Below, one piece after another: positions 1 to 9,314 of a stretch of DNA of 64,000 nt. Both the position numbers and the translations under genes were made by a program. Under the pieces are notes generated by a model. That model saw only the letters and a list, made by a program, of their open reading frames with translations. It was not told where the DNA came from and did no database searches. Position 1 is the stretch's first letter, and every line of letters starts with the position of its first letter. The DNA comes from Dehalococcoidia bacterium (GTDB taxonomy: Bacteria > Chloroflexota > Dehalococcoidia > UBA3495): positions 1-64,000 of the forward strand of contig JASMCQ010000022.1 in the NCBI GenBank assembly GCA_030753265.1, read 5' to 3'.

Positions 1-791
1 TCCGCCTCACCGCGATGGCCAAGGCGAATCAGCTCCGATACCCCGTTATCGCGGTGAACGAGGCGGAGACCAAGCACTTTTTCGACAACCGGTACGGCAC
101 CGGCCAGAGCACCCTGGACGGGATAACCCGGGCCACCAACCTCCTCTGGGCGGGACGCCGCGTCGTGGTCGTGGGATACGGCTGGTGCGGCCGGGGCGTG
201 GCTTCCCGGGCCCGGGGCTTGGGCGCCCACGTGATCGTCACCGAGGTCAACCCGGTCCGGGCCTTGGAGGCGGTGATGGACGGCTTTACCGTGATGAAGG
301 GCATCGATGCCGCCAGGGCCGGGGAGGTGTTTATCACCGTGACCGGCGGCCTTCACTCCATCGGCCGAGAGCACCTTGAGGTCATGGCTGACGGAGCGAT
401 CATGGCCAATAGCGGCCACTTCAACGTGGAAATCGACATTCCGGCTTTACAAGAGATGTCCGCCAGCCAGCGGGAAATGCGGCCCTTCGTCGATGAGTAC
501 CTGATGAAGGACGGCCGGAAGCTGCATCTGCTGGCCGACGGCCGGTTGATCAACCTGTCGGCGGCCGAAGGCCATCCGTCGGCGGTGATGGACATGAGTT
601 TCGCCAACCAGGCCCTCTGCGCCGAATACATCGTCAAGAACCAGGGACAGCTGACGCCCCAGGTGTACGATGTCCCCAAGGAGACCGACGCTGAAGTTGG
701 CCGCCTCAAACTGCAGGCATTGGGTATCCAGATAGACGCCCTTTCCCCGGAGCAACAGAAATACCAGGATAGCTGGGAAGAAGGGACCTAG
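1..791 (+). CDS. ahcY: S-adenosylhomocysteine hydrolase, C-terminal part (5' truncated by window edge)
   Basis: The enzyme hydrolyses S-adenosylhomocysteine to adenosine and homocysteine, relieving product inhibition of SAM-dependent methyltransferases. The reading frame is open from base 3, so the gene begins outside the window; the ATG at 15 is an internal Met. Counted from that Met, residues 12-36 carry the [10 protein letters not shown] segment typical of the family and residues 54-61 (GYGWCGRG) are the NAD-binding Rossmann turn. The C-terminal end (…[11 protein letters not shown]) resembles the family's conserved tail. metK follows after 27 bp, so the two probably form a methyl-cycle operon. 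The missing N-terminal half holds most substrate-binding residues and cannot be assessed. Confidence 0.95.
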   Translation, partial: RLTAMAKANQLRYPVIAVNEAETKHFFDNRYGTGQSTLDGITRATNLLWAGRRVVVVGYGWCGRGVASRARGLGAHVIVTEVNPVRALEAVMDGFTVMKGIDAARAGEVFITVTGGLHSIGREHLEVMADGAIMANSGHFNVEIDIPALQEMSASQREMRPFVDEYLMKDGRKLHLLADGRLINLSAAEGHPSAVMDMSFANQALCAEYIVKNQGQLTPQVYDVPKETDAEVGRLKLQALGIQIDALSPEQQKYQDSWEEGT

Positions 792-818
792 GTCCCAGTT
801 CAACCAGGAGAAAAATGC

Positions 819-2045
819 ATGGCTTTACTGTTCAATGAATCCCCCAAGTATTTGCTGACCTCGGAGTCGGTCACCGAGGGTCATCCGGATAAGCTTTGCG
901 ACCAGATTTCCGACGGTGTGCTGGATGCGGTGCTGCGCACCGACCCGATGGGGAGGGTGGCCTGCGAGACCTGTGTCACCAACGGGCTTGTGGTGGTCAT
1001 GGGTGAGATAACCACCTCGTCCTACGTGGACGTCCCGGAAATCGTCCGGGCAACCTTGCGCAACGCGGGGTATGTCAACGCCGACTACGGTATCGACTCC
1101 AAGAGCTGCGGGGTGTCCGTTTCCATCCAGGAGCAGTCCAAGGACATCAGCGCCGGGGTGAGCCGCGCCATCGAAGTTAGGGACCAAAGCCAGGACGGCC
1201 GCGAACAGGATTTGGACGCCACCGGCGCCGGTGACCAGGGAATGATGGTGGGGTTTGCCTGTAACGAGACGCCCGAGTTGATGCCCTTGACCGTGAGCCT
1301 GTCCCACAAGCTGGTCCATCGGCTGAGCAAGGTCCGCAAGGATGGGGTCCTGGGTTACCTGCGGCCCGACGGCAAGTCCCAGGTGACAGTGGAGTATCGC
1401 TTTGGCCTCCCGCACCGGGTTGACACGGTGGTAATTGCCGCCCAGCATGGCCCGGAGATCGGCAACGATCAACTGAAGAAAGACATCACCGAGCAGGTGA
1501 TCCGCAAGGTGATACCGGCCGAATTGTTAGATGGCGACACCAAGATACACGTCAACCCCAGTGGCCGGTTCGAGATCGGCGGCCCCGCCGGGGACACCGG
1601 GCTTACCGGCCGTAAGATTCTGGTGGATACCTACGGTGGCATCGCCCGCCATGGTGGCGGCGCCTTCTCGGGCAAAGACCCCACCAAGGTCGACCGCTCC
1701 GGCGCCTACGCTGCCCGTTACGTGGCCAAGAACCTGGTGGCCGCCGGGCTGGCCGACCGAGCCGAGGTGATTGTGTCCTATGCCATTGGCATGGCTCACC
1801 CCATCTCGGTCTCGGTGGAGACGTTCGATACCAGCCACGTCGACAGAGAGACCATCGACAAGCTGGTGGATAAGCACTTCGACCTGCGTCCCGCCGCCAT
1901 CATTCGAGACCTGGACCTCCGCCGCCCCATCTACCAGCCGGTGGCCGCCTACGGCCACTTCGGCCGGGAAGAGCTGGGACTCAGTTGGGAGCGCACCGAT
2001 AAAGCCGCCGCCCTCCGGGCGGATGCGGGATTGCCGGCCCGCTAG
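819..2045 (+). CDS. metK: S-adenosylmethionine synthetase
   Basis: Makes S-adenosylmethionine from methionine and ATP in the cytoplasm. At 408 residues it is slightly longer than the usual 380-400. Family signatures are present: GHPDK at 21-25 (ATP/Mg site), GAGDQG at 136-141 (signature 1) and GGGAFSGKD at 279-287 (the glycine-rich phosphate loop). The start is set by an AGGAG at 806-810, eight bases before the ATG. It lies directly behind ahcY, so synthesis of SAM and disposal of its product are probably co-expressed. The 27-bp gap before it is too short for a SAM or SAH riboswitch. A possible structured RNA follows the stop codon. Confidence 0.98.
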   Translation: MALLFNESPKYLLTSESVTEGHPDKLCDQISDGVLDAVLRTDPMGRVACETCVTNGLVVVMGEITTSSYVDVPEIVRATLRNAGYVNADYGIDSKSCGVSVSIQEQSKDISAGVSRAIEVRDQSQDGREQDLDATGAGDQGMMVGFACNETPELMPLTVSLSHKLVHRLSKVRKDGVLGYLRPDGKSQVTVEYRFGLPHRVDTVVIAAQHGPEIGNDQLKKDITEQVIRKVIPAELLDGDTKIHVNPSGRFEIGGPAGDTGLTGRKILVDTYGGIARHGGGAFSGKDPTKVDRSGAYAARYVAKNLVAAGLADRAEVIVSYAIGMAHPISVSVETFDTSHVDRETIDKLVDKHFDLRPAAIIRDLDLRRPIYQPVAAYGHFGREELGLSWERTDKAAALRADAGLPAR

Positions 2046-2115
2046 ACCCCTGGCCTGCCATCGTGGCGTGCGCACCCTGGGGCCGGTCAGCGGCCATGTG
2101 GTATTTCTTGCGCCG

Positions 2116-2206
2116 CCGGGGTGGGATAGCCCGGTGCGAACGCGGCAGAACTCGTACCCGGTGGGTCTAGTCACGAGCGGATTCAACCCCGTTCGCCCTC
2201 CCCTGG
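2116..2206 (+). ncRNA. Candidate structured RNA, family not recognised
   Basis: In the 280-bp gap between metK and the next gene, complementary segments nest inside each other: 2116-2121 with 2201-2206 (6 bp, one G-U), 2136-2142 with 2190-2196 (7 bp, perfect), 2151-2155 with 2173-2177 (5 bp, perfect) and 2156-2159 with 2163-2166 around a 3-nt loop. The last two stack, with a 6-nt bulge. ATTCAACC at 2181-2188 looks like a tRNA T-loop, but no cloverleaf can be drawn. The strand is uncertain. It could be a small RNA, a cis-regulator of the SCP2/KARI-like pair, or a decayed tRNA. No known riboswitch core was recognised. Confidence 0.3.
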
Positions 2207-2325
2207 TGAGTGCGGCCACGGTCACCGCGCCAAGAGCTTTTGGAATCCGAACCCGCTTGAGGCGGGCTTGGTCCCAGTGCCCGGATTAGCCAGGCCGGGC
2301 CACTCGCACCTTAGGGGCAGCCACG

Positions 2326-2745
2326 TTGACGGAAAATTCTTTCCCGGAAACCCAACGTTTCCTTGCGGTCATGGAGCGGACCATGGAGTTGGTAGGCCAG
2401 GGCGTTCCCCGCGGCTCCCTCCGTGAAGTGGCCAAGGTGTTCCATACCCTGTGCTGGAGGTTTCCGGACAACGGCGTCGAAATGTACTTTCTGGTGGACG
2501 ACGACGGCGGCGTGAGTTCCGCCACCGACTGGACCGGTTCGGTGGACGGCGTCATCACCTTGGACGCGGCCGTGTTCCACGCCGCCGCTTTCGGCAAGGC
2601 AAATCTCGCCACCGCAATGCTGATGGGCAAGCTGCGGATCAGCGGCATATCCGTCTTGCATCTGGGCAAGTTCGCTCCGCTCCTCAAGCCCTTCCAGAGC
2701 AGCTACCGGCAGGCATGGACTGAAGTGAATGAACCCGCCGCCTGA
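2326..2745 (+). CDS. SCP2 sterol-carrier-like domain protein
   Basis: A 139-residue protein consisting of one SCP2-like domain. The middle and C-terminal part (DGVITLDAAVF…GKANLATAMLMGKLRISG) matches the conserved strand and helix of SCP2 proteins, which bind lipids or acyl-CoAs in a hydrophobic tunnel. No signal peptide or membrane segment is visible. The start is a TTG at 2326 preceded by AGGGG. The last 17 bases overlap the start of the reductoisomerase-like gene, indicating translational coupling and a shared pathway. The ligand cannot be deduced. Confidence 0.7.
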   Translation: MTENSFPETQRFLAVMERTMELVGQGVPRGSLREVAKVFHTLCWRFPDNGVEMYFLVDDDGGVSSATDWTGSVDGVITLDAAVFHAAAFGKANLATAMLMGKLRISGISVLHLGKFAPLLKPFQSSYRQAWTEVNEPAA

Positions 2746-3757
2746 ACCGCGATTCGTTCAAGAGGCGGATGCGGACCTGGGAACATTGGAAGGCAGGCGC
2801 ATCGCCACTGTGGGCTACGGCAACCTGGGCCGGTCTCTTTCCCTCAACCTGAGAGACAGCGCCACGGCCCCCGTCGTCGTGGGGGAGATCCCGGGCCCTT
2901 CCTGGGACCGGGCCGCGGCCGACGGGTTCACCGTCACCCCGGCCTCAAACGCCGCCGCCGAGTCCGACATCGTTTTCGTGCTCCTGCCCGATGAGGTGGC
3001 GCCCAATGTTTACCAGCGGGAGTTGGCGCCGGCGATCCGTCCGGGGAGCGCCCTGGTGTTTGCGTCGGGATACAGCCTGGCCTTTGGTCAAATCCAGCTC
3101 GCCCGGGATCTGGACGTGCTTCTCATTGCCCCCCGCATGATGGGCGTCGCCGTTCGGGACCTGTACCGGAAGGGCCTGGGATTCCCGGCCTTCGTTTCCC
3201 TGGAGCAGGATGCCACCGGCCAGGGGTGGCCGGTTCTTTGCGCCCTGGCCAAGGCGGTCGGCTCCCTTCGGACCGGGGCCCTGGTGGTCAGCGCGGCCCA
3301 AGAAGCCCACCTTGACCTTTTCGTGGAGCAGACGGTGGGTCCGGACCTGGGCAGCGCCATTCTCACCGCTTTCCAGGTGGGCGTGGAGGCCGGCTTGCCG
3401 CCGGAGGCCTTGCTGCTGGAGCTGTACATGTCCGGAGAGATGGGAAAAACCTTTCAAGCTATGGTCGATCTGGGGTTCTTCGAGCAGGTGAAGCTTCACG
3501 GTTTCGCCGCCGCTTTCGGGGGGCTGGTCCGTTTTATGAGCCTGGACCGGGAGTCCCAGGAACGCGGATACCGGGAGGTGCTCCGAGACATTATGGACGG
3601 GGGCTTCGCCGAGGCGCTGCAAGCGGAGGCCGAATCCGGATTCCCTTCCCAGGGATTGCTGGACCAGATGCTGGATGGTGACAACCCCATCAGCCAGGCC
3701 GAGAAGCGCGTTCACAGCATGATGCGGCTGAGTGGTAGACCCAAGGGTAGAAGTTAA
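2729..3757 (+). CDS. Ketol-acid reductoisomerase-like protein (IlvC paralog)
   Basis: A 342-residue NAD(P)-binding protein. Residues 29-34 (GYGNLG) form the Rossmann dinucleotide loop. The C-terminal helical half keeps the KARI layout: DLFVEQ at 196-201 matches the DLFGEQ segment that supplies the Mg-binding Asp and Glu in IlvC, and VGVEAGLPPEALLLELY matches the second metal-ligand helix region. The rest is clearly diverged from branched-chain IlvC, and no other ilv gene is near. The gene overlaps the SCP2-like gene by 17 bp. The likely role is reduction or isomerisation of an unknown 2-hydroxy/keto acid; classical IlvC function is possible but less likely. Confidence 0.7.
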   Translation: MNPPPEPRFVQEADADLGTLEGRRIATVGYGNLGRSLSLNLRDSATAPVVVGEIPGPSWDRAAADGFTVTPASNAAAESDIVFVLLPDEVAPNVYQRELAPAIRPGSALVFASGYSLAFGQIQLARDLDVLLIAPRMMGVAVRDLYRKGLGFPAFVSLEQDATGQGWPVLCALAKAVGSLRTGALVVSAAQEAHLDLFVEQTVGPDLGSAILTAFQVGVEAGLPPEALLLELYMSGEMGKTFQAMVDLGFFEQVKLHGFAAAFGGLVRFMSLDRESQERGYREVLRDIMDGGFAEALQAEAESGFPSQGLLDQMLDGDNPISQAEKRVHSMMRLSGRPKGRS

Positions 3758-4180
3758 ACCCGTCGACCCCTTACCAACGCCTCTATGGGGCTCTGAGCTG
3801 GGTCCACGGGCGTGCTGGGACCGGCCCCGGTCACCGCTCCGCCCTGGGGAGACCCGCAGTGAGCCTGGACCCATCTCCCCAGACCCCTCGCTTCCCTCGG
3901 GGTGACATGCTCAGGGTACTGTGTCGACATAACCAGGATAATTCTTGAGGCAAGACCTCACCGGCGTACCCGGAACACTCAGAGCCAGGCACATTTCTAA
4001 TCCTGCATCCCGGTGCTCTCCGGAGTCTCAGCGGCTTTGTCAGGAGATCGTAGCGGATGCCCGTCAACCGCAGGCGACTGGGCTTCCGCGGTACTCTATC
4101 CGTGAGAGGAAATGGTTGAGCAATCTCGGGTTGCTCTATAATCAACTTGCGGGAACCAAGCGACCAGGGGGGAGGCTGCT
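3758..4180. other. Intergenic region, 423 bp
   Basis: No convincing gene. The only support found is a promoter-like pair close to its right end. Short frames here have no homology that I recognise. Confidence 0.5.
4116..4142 (+). promoter_or_regulatory. Putative sigma-70-type promoter for the phosphohexomutase gene
   Basis: A perfect TATAAT lies at 4137-4142, with TTGAGC at 4116-4121. The spacer is 15 bp, shorter than ideal. The predicted start of transcription would be about 30 bases before the ATG at 4181, which has a GGGAGG site. Confidence 0.5.
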
Positions 4181-5596
4181 ATGGTGAAGGACATCCGTTT
4201 CGGGACTGACGGCTGGCGGGCCATTATTGCCGAGGACTTCACGTTCGCGAACGTGGCCCGCTGCGCTCAGGGGCTGGCTGACTTTTTGAAGAGCCGCGGC
4301 ACGGCGGAGCAGGGGCTGGTCGTCGGCTACGACACGCGCTTTCTGTCGCGTCAATTCGCCGAGAAGGTGGCCGGCGTATGCGCCGGAAACGGCGTCAAGG
4401 TCTACCTGGCTCGAGAAGCGGCGCCGACCCCGGTAATCAGCTTCAACGTTCTGGAGCACAGGGCGGGCGGCGCGGCAATCCTCACCGCTAGCCACAACCC
4501 CGCCATCTGGAACGGCTTCAAGTTCAAACCCGAATACGCGGGCAGCGCGACCCAGGAGATAACCGACCGGCTCGAGGACGCCATCGCCGCCACGGGAGAG
4601 ATCCAGGACGTTTCGCTGGAGCGGGCTCGGGGGCAAGGCCTGGTGGTCGACATCGATCCGGCACCGCCCTACCTGGAGCGGATCGGCGAGCTGGTAGATT
4701 TGCGGGCTATAAGAAACGCGGGGCTGAGAGTCGCGGTGGACGCGATGTTCGGCTCCGGCGGCGGCTACCTGCCTGCCCTGATATCCGGGGGAAGTACGAC
4801 TGTCGAGGAAATGAACGGGCTTCCAAACCCGGCCTTCCCGGGAATGGAGCAGCCGGAGCCAATCGCTCACAACTTGACCCGCCTTATCGAAAAGATCAAG
4901 GCCGGAGGCGTGTCCGTGGGACTGGCCCTGGACGGCGACGCCGACCGCATTGGTGTGGTGGACGAGGATGGGCGGTTCGTCACCACCCTGGAAGTGTTTT
5001 CCGTCCTCGCCCTGTACCTCCTGGAGCACAAGGCCCAGCGAGGCCCGCTGGTGAAAGGCGTCACCTCTTCGATGATGCTCAATAAACTGGGCCGCAAGTT
5101 CGGGGTGGACGTACATGAGATGCGGGTTGGCTTCAAGTACATCGGCCCCAAAATGACCGAGGTCGATGCCGTGATGGGGGGAGAGGAGAGCGGCGGGTTT
5201 GCCTTCCGGGGACATATCCCCGAGCGGGACGGCGTCCTCAGCGGCTTGTATCTGCTGGAGTACATGGCCCAGACCGGCAAGACCCCGGCCGAGCTGGTGA
5301 ACCACTTGTTTGACCAGGTCGGCATCCATAGCTACAGCCGGAGGGACGTGTCGTTTGATCCCAAGGACCGGGGGCGGATTGAGGAACGTCTGCGGAGCGA
5401 GGAGCTGTCCGAGCTGGCGGGGATGCCGGTGAGGTCATCCGACGAGATCGATGGGCGCCGTCTGGTCTTCGATGACGCCTGGCTGGTATCCCGGTTTTCG
5501 GGCACCGAGCCGTTGCTGCGGATCTACGCCGAAGCCGCCGGCCCAGACAAGGTGGAGGCCTTGCTGAACGCGGCGGCTGAATACCTGGGGGTGTAA
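4181..5596 (+). CDS. Phosphoglucomutase/phosphomannomutase family protein
   Basis: An alpha-D-phosphohexomutase of 471 residues, interconverting hexose 1- and 6-phosphates. All four active-site loops are present: the phosphoserine loop TASHNP at 102-107 (Ser104), the Mg loop DGDADR at 251-256, the sugar-binding loop GEESGG at 334-339 and the phosphate-binding loop RFSGTEP at 438-444. GEESGG is typical of glucose/mannose-specific members, whereas glucosamine mutases differ. Sequence alone does not separate PGM from PMM. The start follows a strong GGGAGG. The stop lies 5 bp from the stop of the oppositely oriented rpsI. Confidence 0.93.
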   Translation: MVKDIRFGTDGWRAIIAEDFTFANVARCAQGLADFLKSRGTAEQGLVVGYDTRFLSRQFAEKVAGVCAGNGVKVYLAREAAPTPVISFNVLEHRAGGAAILTASHNPAIWNGFKFKPEYAGSATQEITDRLEDAIAATGEIQDVSLERARGQGLVVDIDPAPPYLERIGELVDLRAIRNAGLRVAVDAMFGSGGGYLPALISGGSTTVEEMNGLPNPAFPGMEQPEPIAHNLTRLIEKIKAGGVSVGLALDGDADRIGVVDEDGRFVTTLEVFSVLALYLLEHKAQRGPLVKGVTSSMMLNKLGRKFGVDVHEMRVGFKYIGPKMTEVDAVMGGEESGGFAFRGHIPERDGVLSGLYLLEYMAQTGKTPAELVNHLFDQVGIHSYSRRDVSFDPKDRGRIEERLRSEELSELAGMPVRSSDEIDGRRLVFDDAWLVSRFSGTEPLLRIYAEAAGPDKVEALLNAAAEYLGV

Positions 5597-5610
5597 GCGG
5601 CTTACCGCTT
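5595..5610. terminator. Small hairpin spanning two convergent stop codons
   Basis: AAGCGG and CCGCTT form a 6-bp stem with a 4-nt loop, covering the last bases of the phosphohexomutase stop and of the rpsI stop. There is no U-tract on either strand, so terminator function is uncertain. Confidence 0.25.
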
Positions 5611-6021
5611 GGTGTACTGAGGCGCGCGGCGGGCCCGCTTGAGGCCGTATTTCTTGCTTTCTTTGATCCGGGCGTCCCGGGTGATGAAACCGGCGCGGCG
5701 AAGGCCGGCTTTAAGCGTCTCGTCGTAGACCACCAGCGCGCGGGAAATCCCGTGGCGGATGGCCTCCGCCTGGGAGTTCACTCCACCGCCCTGGACCCGG
5801 ACGGCCACCTGGAACCGGTTGACGGTTTCGGTAATCCGGAAGGGCTCGGTGATGATGCCCTGCCATGGCTTCCAGTTGAAATACTCGTCCATGGGCTTGC
5901 CATTGACCAGGATGGTGCCGCCCTCGTCCGGATAGAGCCGAATCTTGGCGATGGAAGTCTTCCGTTTGCCCGTTCCGTAGTAATACGCTTGTTCAGTTGA
6001 AGCCCGTACCAACGTGGCCAC
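5602..6021 (-). CDS. rpsI: Ribosomal protein S9
   Basis: A 30S protein whose basic C-terminal tail reaches the P-site tRNA. The 139-residue protein has the YGTGKRKTSIAKIRL start of the S9 fold and ends in …RRAPQYTKR, the conserved tail. Its ATG is directly adjacent to the end of rplM, the standard L13-S9 pair. It is the last gene of the long ribosomal run and meets the phosphohexomutase gene tail to tail. About 20 extra residues precede the usual start region. Confidence 0.98.
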   Translation of the reverse strand: MATLVRASTEQAYYYGTGKRKTSIAKIRLYPDEGGTILVNGKPMDEYFNWKPWQGIITEPFRITETVNRFQVAVRVQGGGVNSQAEAIRHGISRALVVYDETLKAGLRRAGFITRDARIKESKKYGLKRARRAPQYTKR

Positions 6022-6468
6022 CTATCCTTCGTCCTGATTTTGTCCGGGAGCCGCCTGAGCCTCATGGGGATGGTCGGCCCCGGCGTATACCTTCAAGCGC
6101 CGGAGCATCTGGCGCCCCTGGTGGTTGCGGGGAAGCATGCCCTTGACCGCCAGTTCAATAACCCTCTCGGGGTGATTTTCCAGCACGGTCCGCAGCTGAA
6201 AAGACTTGAGATTGCCCACGTAGCCACTGTGCCGGTAGTACATCTTTTGTTCCAGCTTGTCGCCGGTGACCCGGATCTTGGAGGCGTTGAGAACCACCAC
6301 GAAGTCTCCGGTGAGAACGTGGGGCGTGTAGGAACTCTTGTCTTTACCCTGCAAGGCTACGGAGATATTGCGGGCAAATCGGCCCAGAATCTGGCCGGTA
6401 GCGTCCATCACCCGCCAATTGGCGGGAATCTCGTCGTTCTTGGGGAAGTAGGTGCTGGCCCTTTTCAT
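6022..6468 (-). CDS. rplM: Ribosomal protein L13
   Basis: A 50S assembly protein. The 148-residue product shows the L13 pattern: WRVMDATGQILGRFA near the N-terminus, TGDFVVVLNASKIRVTG in the centre and the VKGMLPRN signature followed by LKVYAGADHPH. The short C-terminal tail (AQAAPGQNQDEG) is polar and probably disordered. The ATG at 6468 is the only sensible start. It is followed without a gap by rpsI; 271 bp separate it from truA. Confidence 0.98.
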   Translation of the reverse strand: MKRASTYFPKNDEIPANWRVMDATGQILGRFARNISVALQGKDKSSYTPHVLTGDFVVVLNASKIRVTGDKLEQKMYYRHSGYVGNLKSFQLRTVLENHPERVIELAVKGMLPRNHQGRQMLRRLKVYAGADHPHEAQAAPGQNQDEG

Positions 6469-6739
6469 TGGTTACTTCACTTCTCCGTCCGTTTACCGGG
6501 TACCGGTTCACAGTGTAACCCAGGTTGGCGGAAACTTAAACTGGCTGGGTGTCCAATCTCGCGCCCGATCATCGTCCGTCTGCCGCCGGGCGGGCGAACC
6601 GGATACGGCGCCGGCCGTTGGAGCGGGGTCGAGGCCGGTCGTCTCGCAGACTCTCCGACAACTGGAAAGCCTGGAGCGGCGGTGTGGATTTTCTGGCGGT
6701 CCCGTGGGCGGGACACCATCCGGATGTCACGGTTTTCGA
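6469..6739 (-). other. Gap between truA and rplM
   Basis: 271 bp with no supported gene. The reading frames here are arginine- and proline-rich and look like random high-GC frames. No clear promoter or terminator is visible, so rplM-rpsI may be co-transcribed with truA or have an unseen promoter. Confidence 0.4.
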
Positions 6740-7654
6740 TCACAGTCCCGGCCCCGTTCCGCACCCGACGGGCGAAGAAGACTGACCGGCAGCCGCGGCG
6801 GGACGAGAAGGAGCCCGGTAGGTCACCTTCATCAAACACAATCCATGAGCCGGCGCCTGAGGGCACGCCAGCCGAAGGGGCAGTGTCCCCTCCAGGGCGT
6901 TCTTCACGGTGCTATTCGGGAGCCGGCCCTTCCCGACCTCGAGCAAGAGGCCGTTGGCCCTCCGAATCTGATGTCTCAAGAACCCGTTGGCCTCGCACTC
7001 GATGATAACCGTGTCGTCTTCTCGCCAGACCTCCCAGCGGTGCACCCGCCGGACGGAGCTTTTTTCCGGAGGTAGACCCACGGCGAACCAACGGAAGTCG
7101 TGGTCACCCACCAGGCCCTGGGCCGCGGCGGCCATTTCGGGGACCTGCAGCTCGTTTCTGACCCAATAGTGGGTATGGCGTCGCAGCGGCGAGGGCCACG
7201 GCCGGTTGAGGATGTGGTACCGGTAGGTGCGGCTAACCGCGTCCCTTCGGGAGTGAAACTCGGGTGACACTTCCCAAGCGGATTGGACCTCGATATCGTT
7301 GGGTAAGTAGTGGTTCAGCGCCCTCGGAAAGCGGTCCACCGGGTGGGCGCTACGGGTGGGGAAGTCGACGACCTGGCCCAGGGCGTGGGCACCAGAATCG
7401 GTCCGGCTGGCGCCTCGGATGCGAACCGGTTCACCGGTGAAACGGGCGAGCCCCCGCTCTATCTCACCCTGGATTGTAGGCTGTTCGGCCTGGAGTTGAA
7501 ATCCCATGTACTTGCTTCCGTCGTATTCCACTACCAGGGCCAGCCGGCGTGTTGGAGCCGACGCCGATCCACCCGGCGCCCCATTGCAATACAAGGGCTC
7601 GGGAGAGTTGGTAGCCCCCGCAGGGGTAGTCTGTCGATTATCTTGGCTTTGCAT
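6740..7654 (-). CDS. truA: tRNA pseudouridine(38-40) synthase TruA
   Basis: Isomerises uridines 38-40 in the anticodon arm of tRNAs. The catalytic segment is RTDSGAH at 84-90 with Asp86; most TruA have RTDAGVH. SRTYRY and FLRHQIRR, both typical of TruA, follow in the right order. The 304-residue length includes about 37 N-terminal residues of low complexity before the fold begins (RLALVVEYDG), so a start further inside is possible. Position between rplQ and rplM-rpsI is the common bacterial arrangement. Confidence 0.95.
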   Translation of the reverse strand: MQSQDNRQTTPAGATNSPEPLYCNGAPGGSASAPTRRLALVVEYDGSKYMGFQLQAEQPTIQGEIERGLARFTGEPVRIRGASRTDSGAHALGQVVDFPTRSAHPVDRFPRALNHYLPNDIEVQSAWEVSPEFHSRRDAVSRTYRYHILNRPWPSPLRRHTHYWVRNELQVPEMAAAAQGLVGDHDFRWFAVGLPPEKSSVRRVHRWEVWREDDTVIIECEANGFLRHQIRRANGLLLEVGKGRLPNSTVKNALEGTLPLRLACPQAPAHGLCLMKVTYRAPSRPAAAAGQSSSPVGCGTGPGL

Positions 7655-7762
7655 AGCGTGGCCGAGAGGAATTTGCCTCGCTAAATCCGGAGGCGTTCCC
7701 CGCCCGCTTCCGGGTAAGGGAGTGGGCTTCGGGCCTGTTGCATCCTCGGAGAGGCAGCGGCG

Positions 7763-8116
7763 CTAGACCAATTCGATCATGGCCATCAATGCGGCGTCGC
7801 CCTGGCGTGGCCCCAGTTTGATGATTCGGGTGTAGCCCCCGGCCCGCTCGGTATACCTGGGAGCCACGTCATCGAACACCTTTTTCACCACCTTCGTGTT
7901 CGGCACCTGGGCCAGCGCCAGCCGCCGGTGATGCAGCGTCCCCTTCTTGCCGTGGGTTATGAGTTTTTCGGCGACCACCCGGGTCTCTTTTGCCTTGGCC
8001 AGAGTAGTGGTGATGCGCTCATGGCGGATCAACTCGACCACGAGCCCCCTGAGCAAGGCGCGGCGCTGGTCACGCCGCCGGCTCAGTTTTCTGCCTGTTA
8101 CTCGATGAGATGCCAT
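7763..8116 (-). CDS. rplQ: Ribosomal protein L17
   Basis: A 50S protein near the exit tunnel. The 117-residue product begins [13 protein letters not shown] and contains [18 protein letters not shown], the L17 core, and ends at the usual short form (ALMAMIELV). It follows rpoA by 11 bp, as in the alpha operon of most bacteria. Confidence 0.98.
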   Translation of the reverse strand: MASHRVTGRKLSRRRDQRRALLRGLVVELIRHERITTTLAKAKETRVVAEKLITHGKKGTLHHRRLALAQVPNTKVVKKVFDDVAPRYTERAGGYTRIIKLGPRQGDAALMAMIELV

Positions 8117-8127
8117 GGTTAGTTGGG

Positions 8128-9306
8128 TTACTCCTCGTCCTCGGATTCCGCCGGCCGGTCGGCCTGGTCGTCCTCATTTTCCTCTGGCCCGGAGGGGTCT
8201 TCCATGTCCACGTCCTGCTCCGCCGGCGGAGCGTCTCCAACGCCGATAAGGTTTTGGATGTCCTCGGACGATAGTTCGGAGACCGCTTCTTGCGGCCCGG
8301 CGTCGGCGTCGGCCTCGGGTTCAGTTTGCGCGGAGGGGTGGGGCGCGATGCCACGCTCGGCCAGCTTCTCCCGCAACTCAACCAGGGACTTCTCGCCGAA
8401 GTTGCGAATCTTGAGGAGTTCGTCGTCGGACAACTCCAAGATTTCGCCCACTTTGGTGATGTGGCCCCGCTTGAGGCAGTTGAGGGTTCTGGGCGAGAGT
8501 TCCAACCTTTCGATGGGGGTTTGGTAAATCTCCGGAGAGACAATCATGGAGGGGCGTTCCACCCCGGCTTCCGTCGCCCGGTCCAGGTTGGTGAACAGGA
8601 AGAAGTGGGAGACCAGGGTGTCGGCCGCCTCCCTTACCGCCTCCACCGGCTTGATGGTGCCGTCGGTCCATACTTCCAAGACCAACCGTTCGTAGTCGGT
8701 AATCTGACCGACCCGGGTACGCTCGACGCTGTAGTTCACCTTTCGCACCGGGCTGAAGATGGCATCCACCGGTAGGACTCCGACGGGAGGAGCGGAGGGC
8801 CCGTCCATCTGGGTTGCCGGCTGGTATCCCACCCCCTGTTCCACGTTGAACTCGATGGAAAGGCGAGCGCTGTCGGAGTCCAGCGTTGCCAGGTGAAGCT
8901 CGGGGTTCACGATCTCGAAATCGCTGGAAGTGGAGATATCCCCCGCGCAGACGCGCCCTTCGCCGGCCACGTCCAGCCGCATCTTCCCGGCCCGTTCCGA
9001 TTGGGCCCGGACCCGGATCCTTTTGATGTTGAGGAGGAGTTCCATCACCTCTTCCTTGACTCCGGTGATGGCGCCGTACTCGTGGACCACATCGTCGATC
9101 TTGACCCAGGTAATTGCGCTGCCGTTTGTGGAGCTGAGCAGTATCCGGCGCAAGGGGTTGCCGATGGTCAGGCCGAAACCCCGTTGCAGGGGTTCCACTG
9201 CCACTTTTCCGTAGGTGTCCTCCGACTCCAATACGTGGACGTCGGGTTTGAGTGTTTCTGGTCCTGCCTCGGCTTCTGCCGGAGGCAGGAGAAAGGTTTC
9301 TAGCAT
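8128..9306 (-). CDS. rpoA: RNA polymerase alpha subunit with acidic C-terminal tail
   Basis: Scaffold for RNA polymerase assembly and contact for activators. Residues about 25-235 are the dimerising N-terminal domain ([16 protein letters not shown] is diagnostic). The helix-hairpin-helix CTD follows ([18 protein letters not shown], then [13 protein letters not shown]). At 392 residues it is longer than the usual 310-330, because of an acidic tail of about 60 residues after the CTD, rich in Glu, Asp, Ala and Pro and ending PAESEDEE. It lies between rpsD and rplQ as in the alpha operon. Confidence 0.98.
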   Translation of the reverse strand: MLETFLLPPAEAEAGPETLKPDVHVLESEDTYGKVAVEPLQRGFGLTIGNPLRRILLSSTNGSAITWVKIDDVVHEYGAITGVKEEVMELLLNIKRIRVRAQSERAGKMRLDVAGEGRVCAGDISTSSDFEIVNPELHLATLDSDSARLSIEFNVEQGVGYQPATQMDGPSAPPVGVLPVDAIFSPVRKVNYSVERTRVGQITDYERLVLEVWTDGTIKPVEAVREAADTLVSHFFLFTNLDRATEAGVERPSMIVSPEIYQTPIERLELSPRTLNCLKRGHITKVGEILELSDDELLKIRNFGEKSLVELREKLAERGIAPHPSAQTEPEADADAGPQEAVSELSSEDIQNLIGVGDAPPAEQDVDMEDPSGPEENEDDQADRPAESEDEE

Positions 9307-9314
9307 CAGGCTTG

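Noticed and set aside
792..818. SAM or SAH riboswitch before metK
   Set aside because: The gap is 27 bp, too short for any known aptamer.
2111..2206. tRNA gene after metK
   Set aside because: The T-loop-like segment and D-arm-like start do not combine with a 7-bp acceptor and a proper anticodon arm; the best 7-bp stem encloses only 61 nt in total.
4142..5329. 395-residue minus-strand frame antisense to the phosphohexomutase
   Set aside because: All four mutase loops are encoded on the plus strand.
6477..6866. Frame between rplM and truA
   Set aside because: Partly inside truA, composition is random-like, no ribosome-binding site of note.
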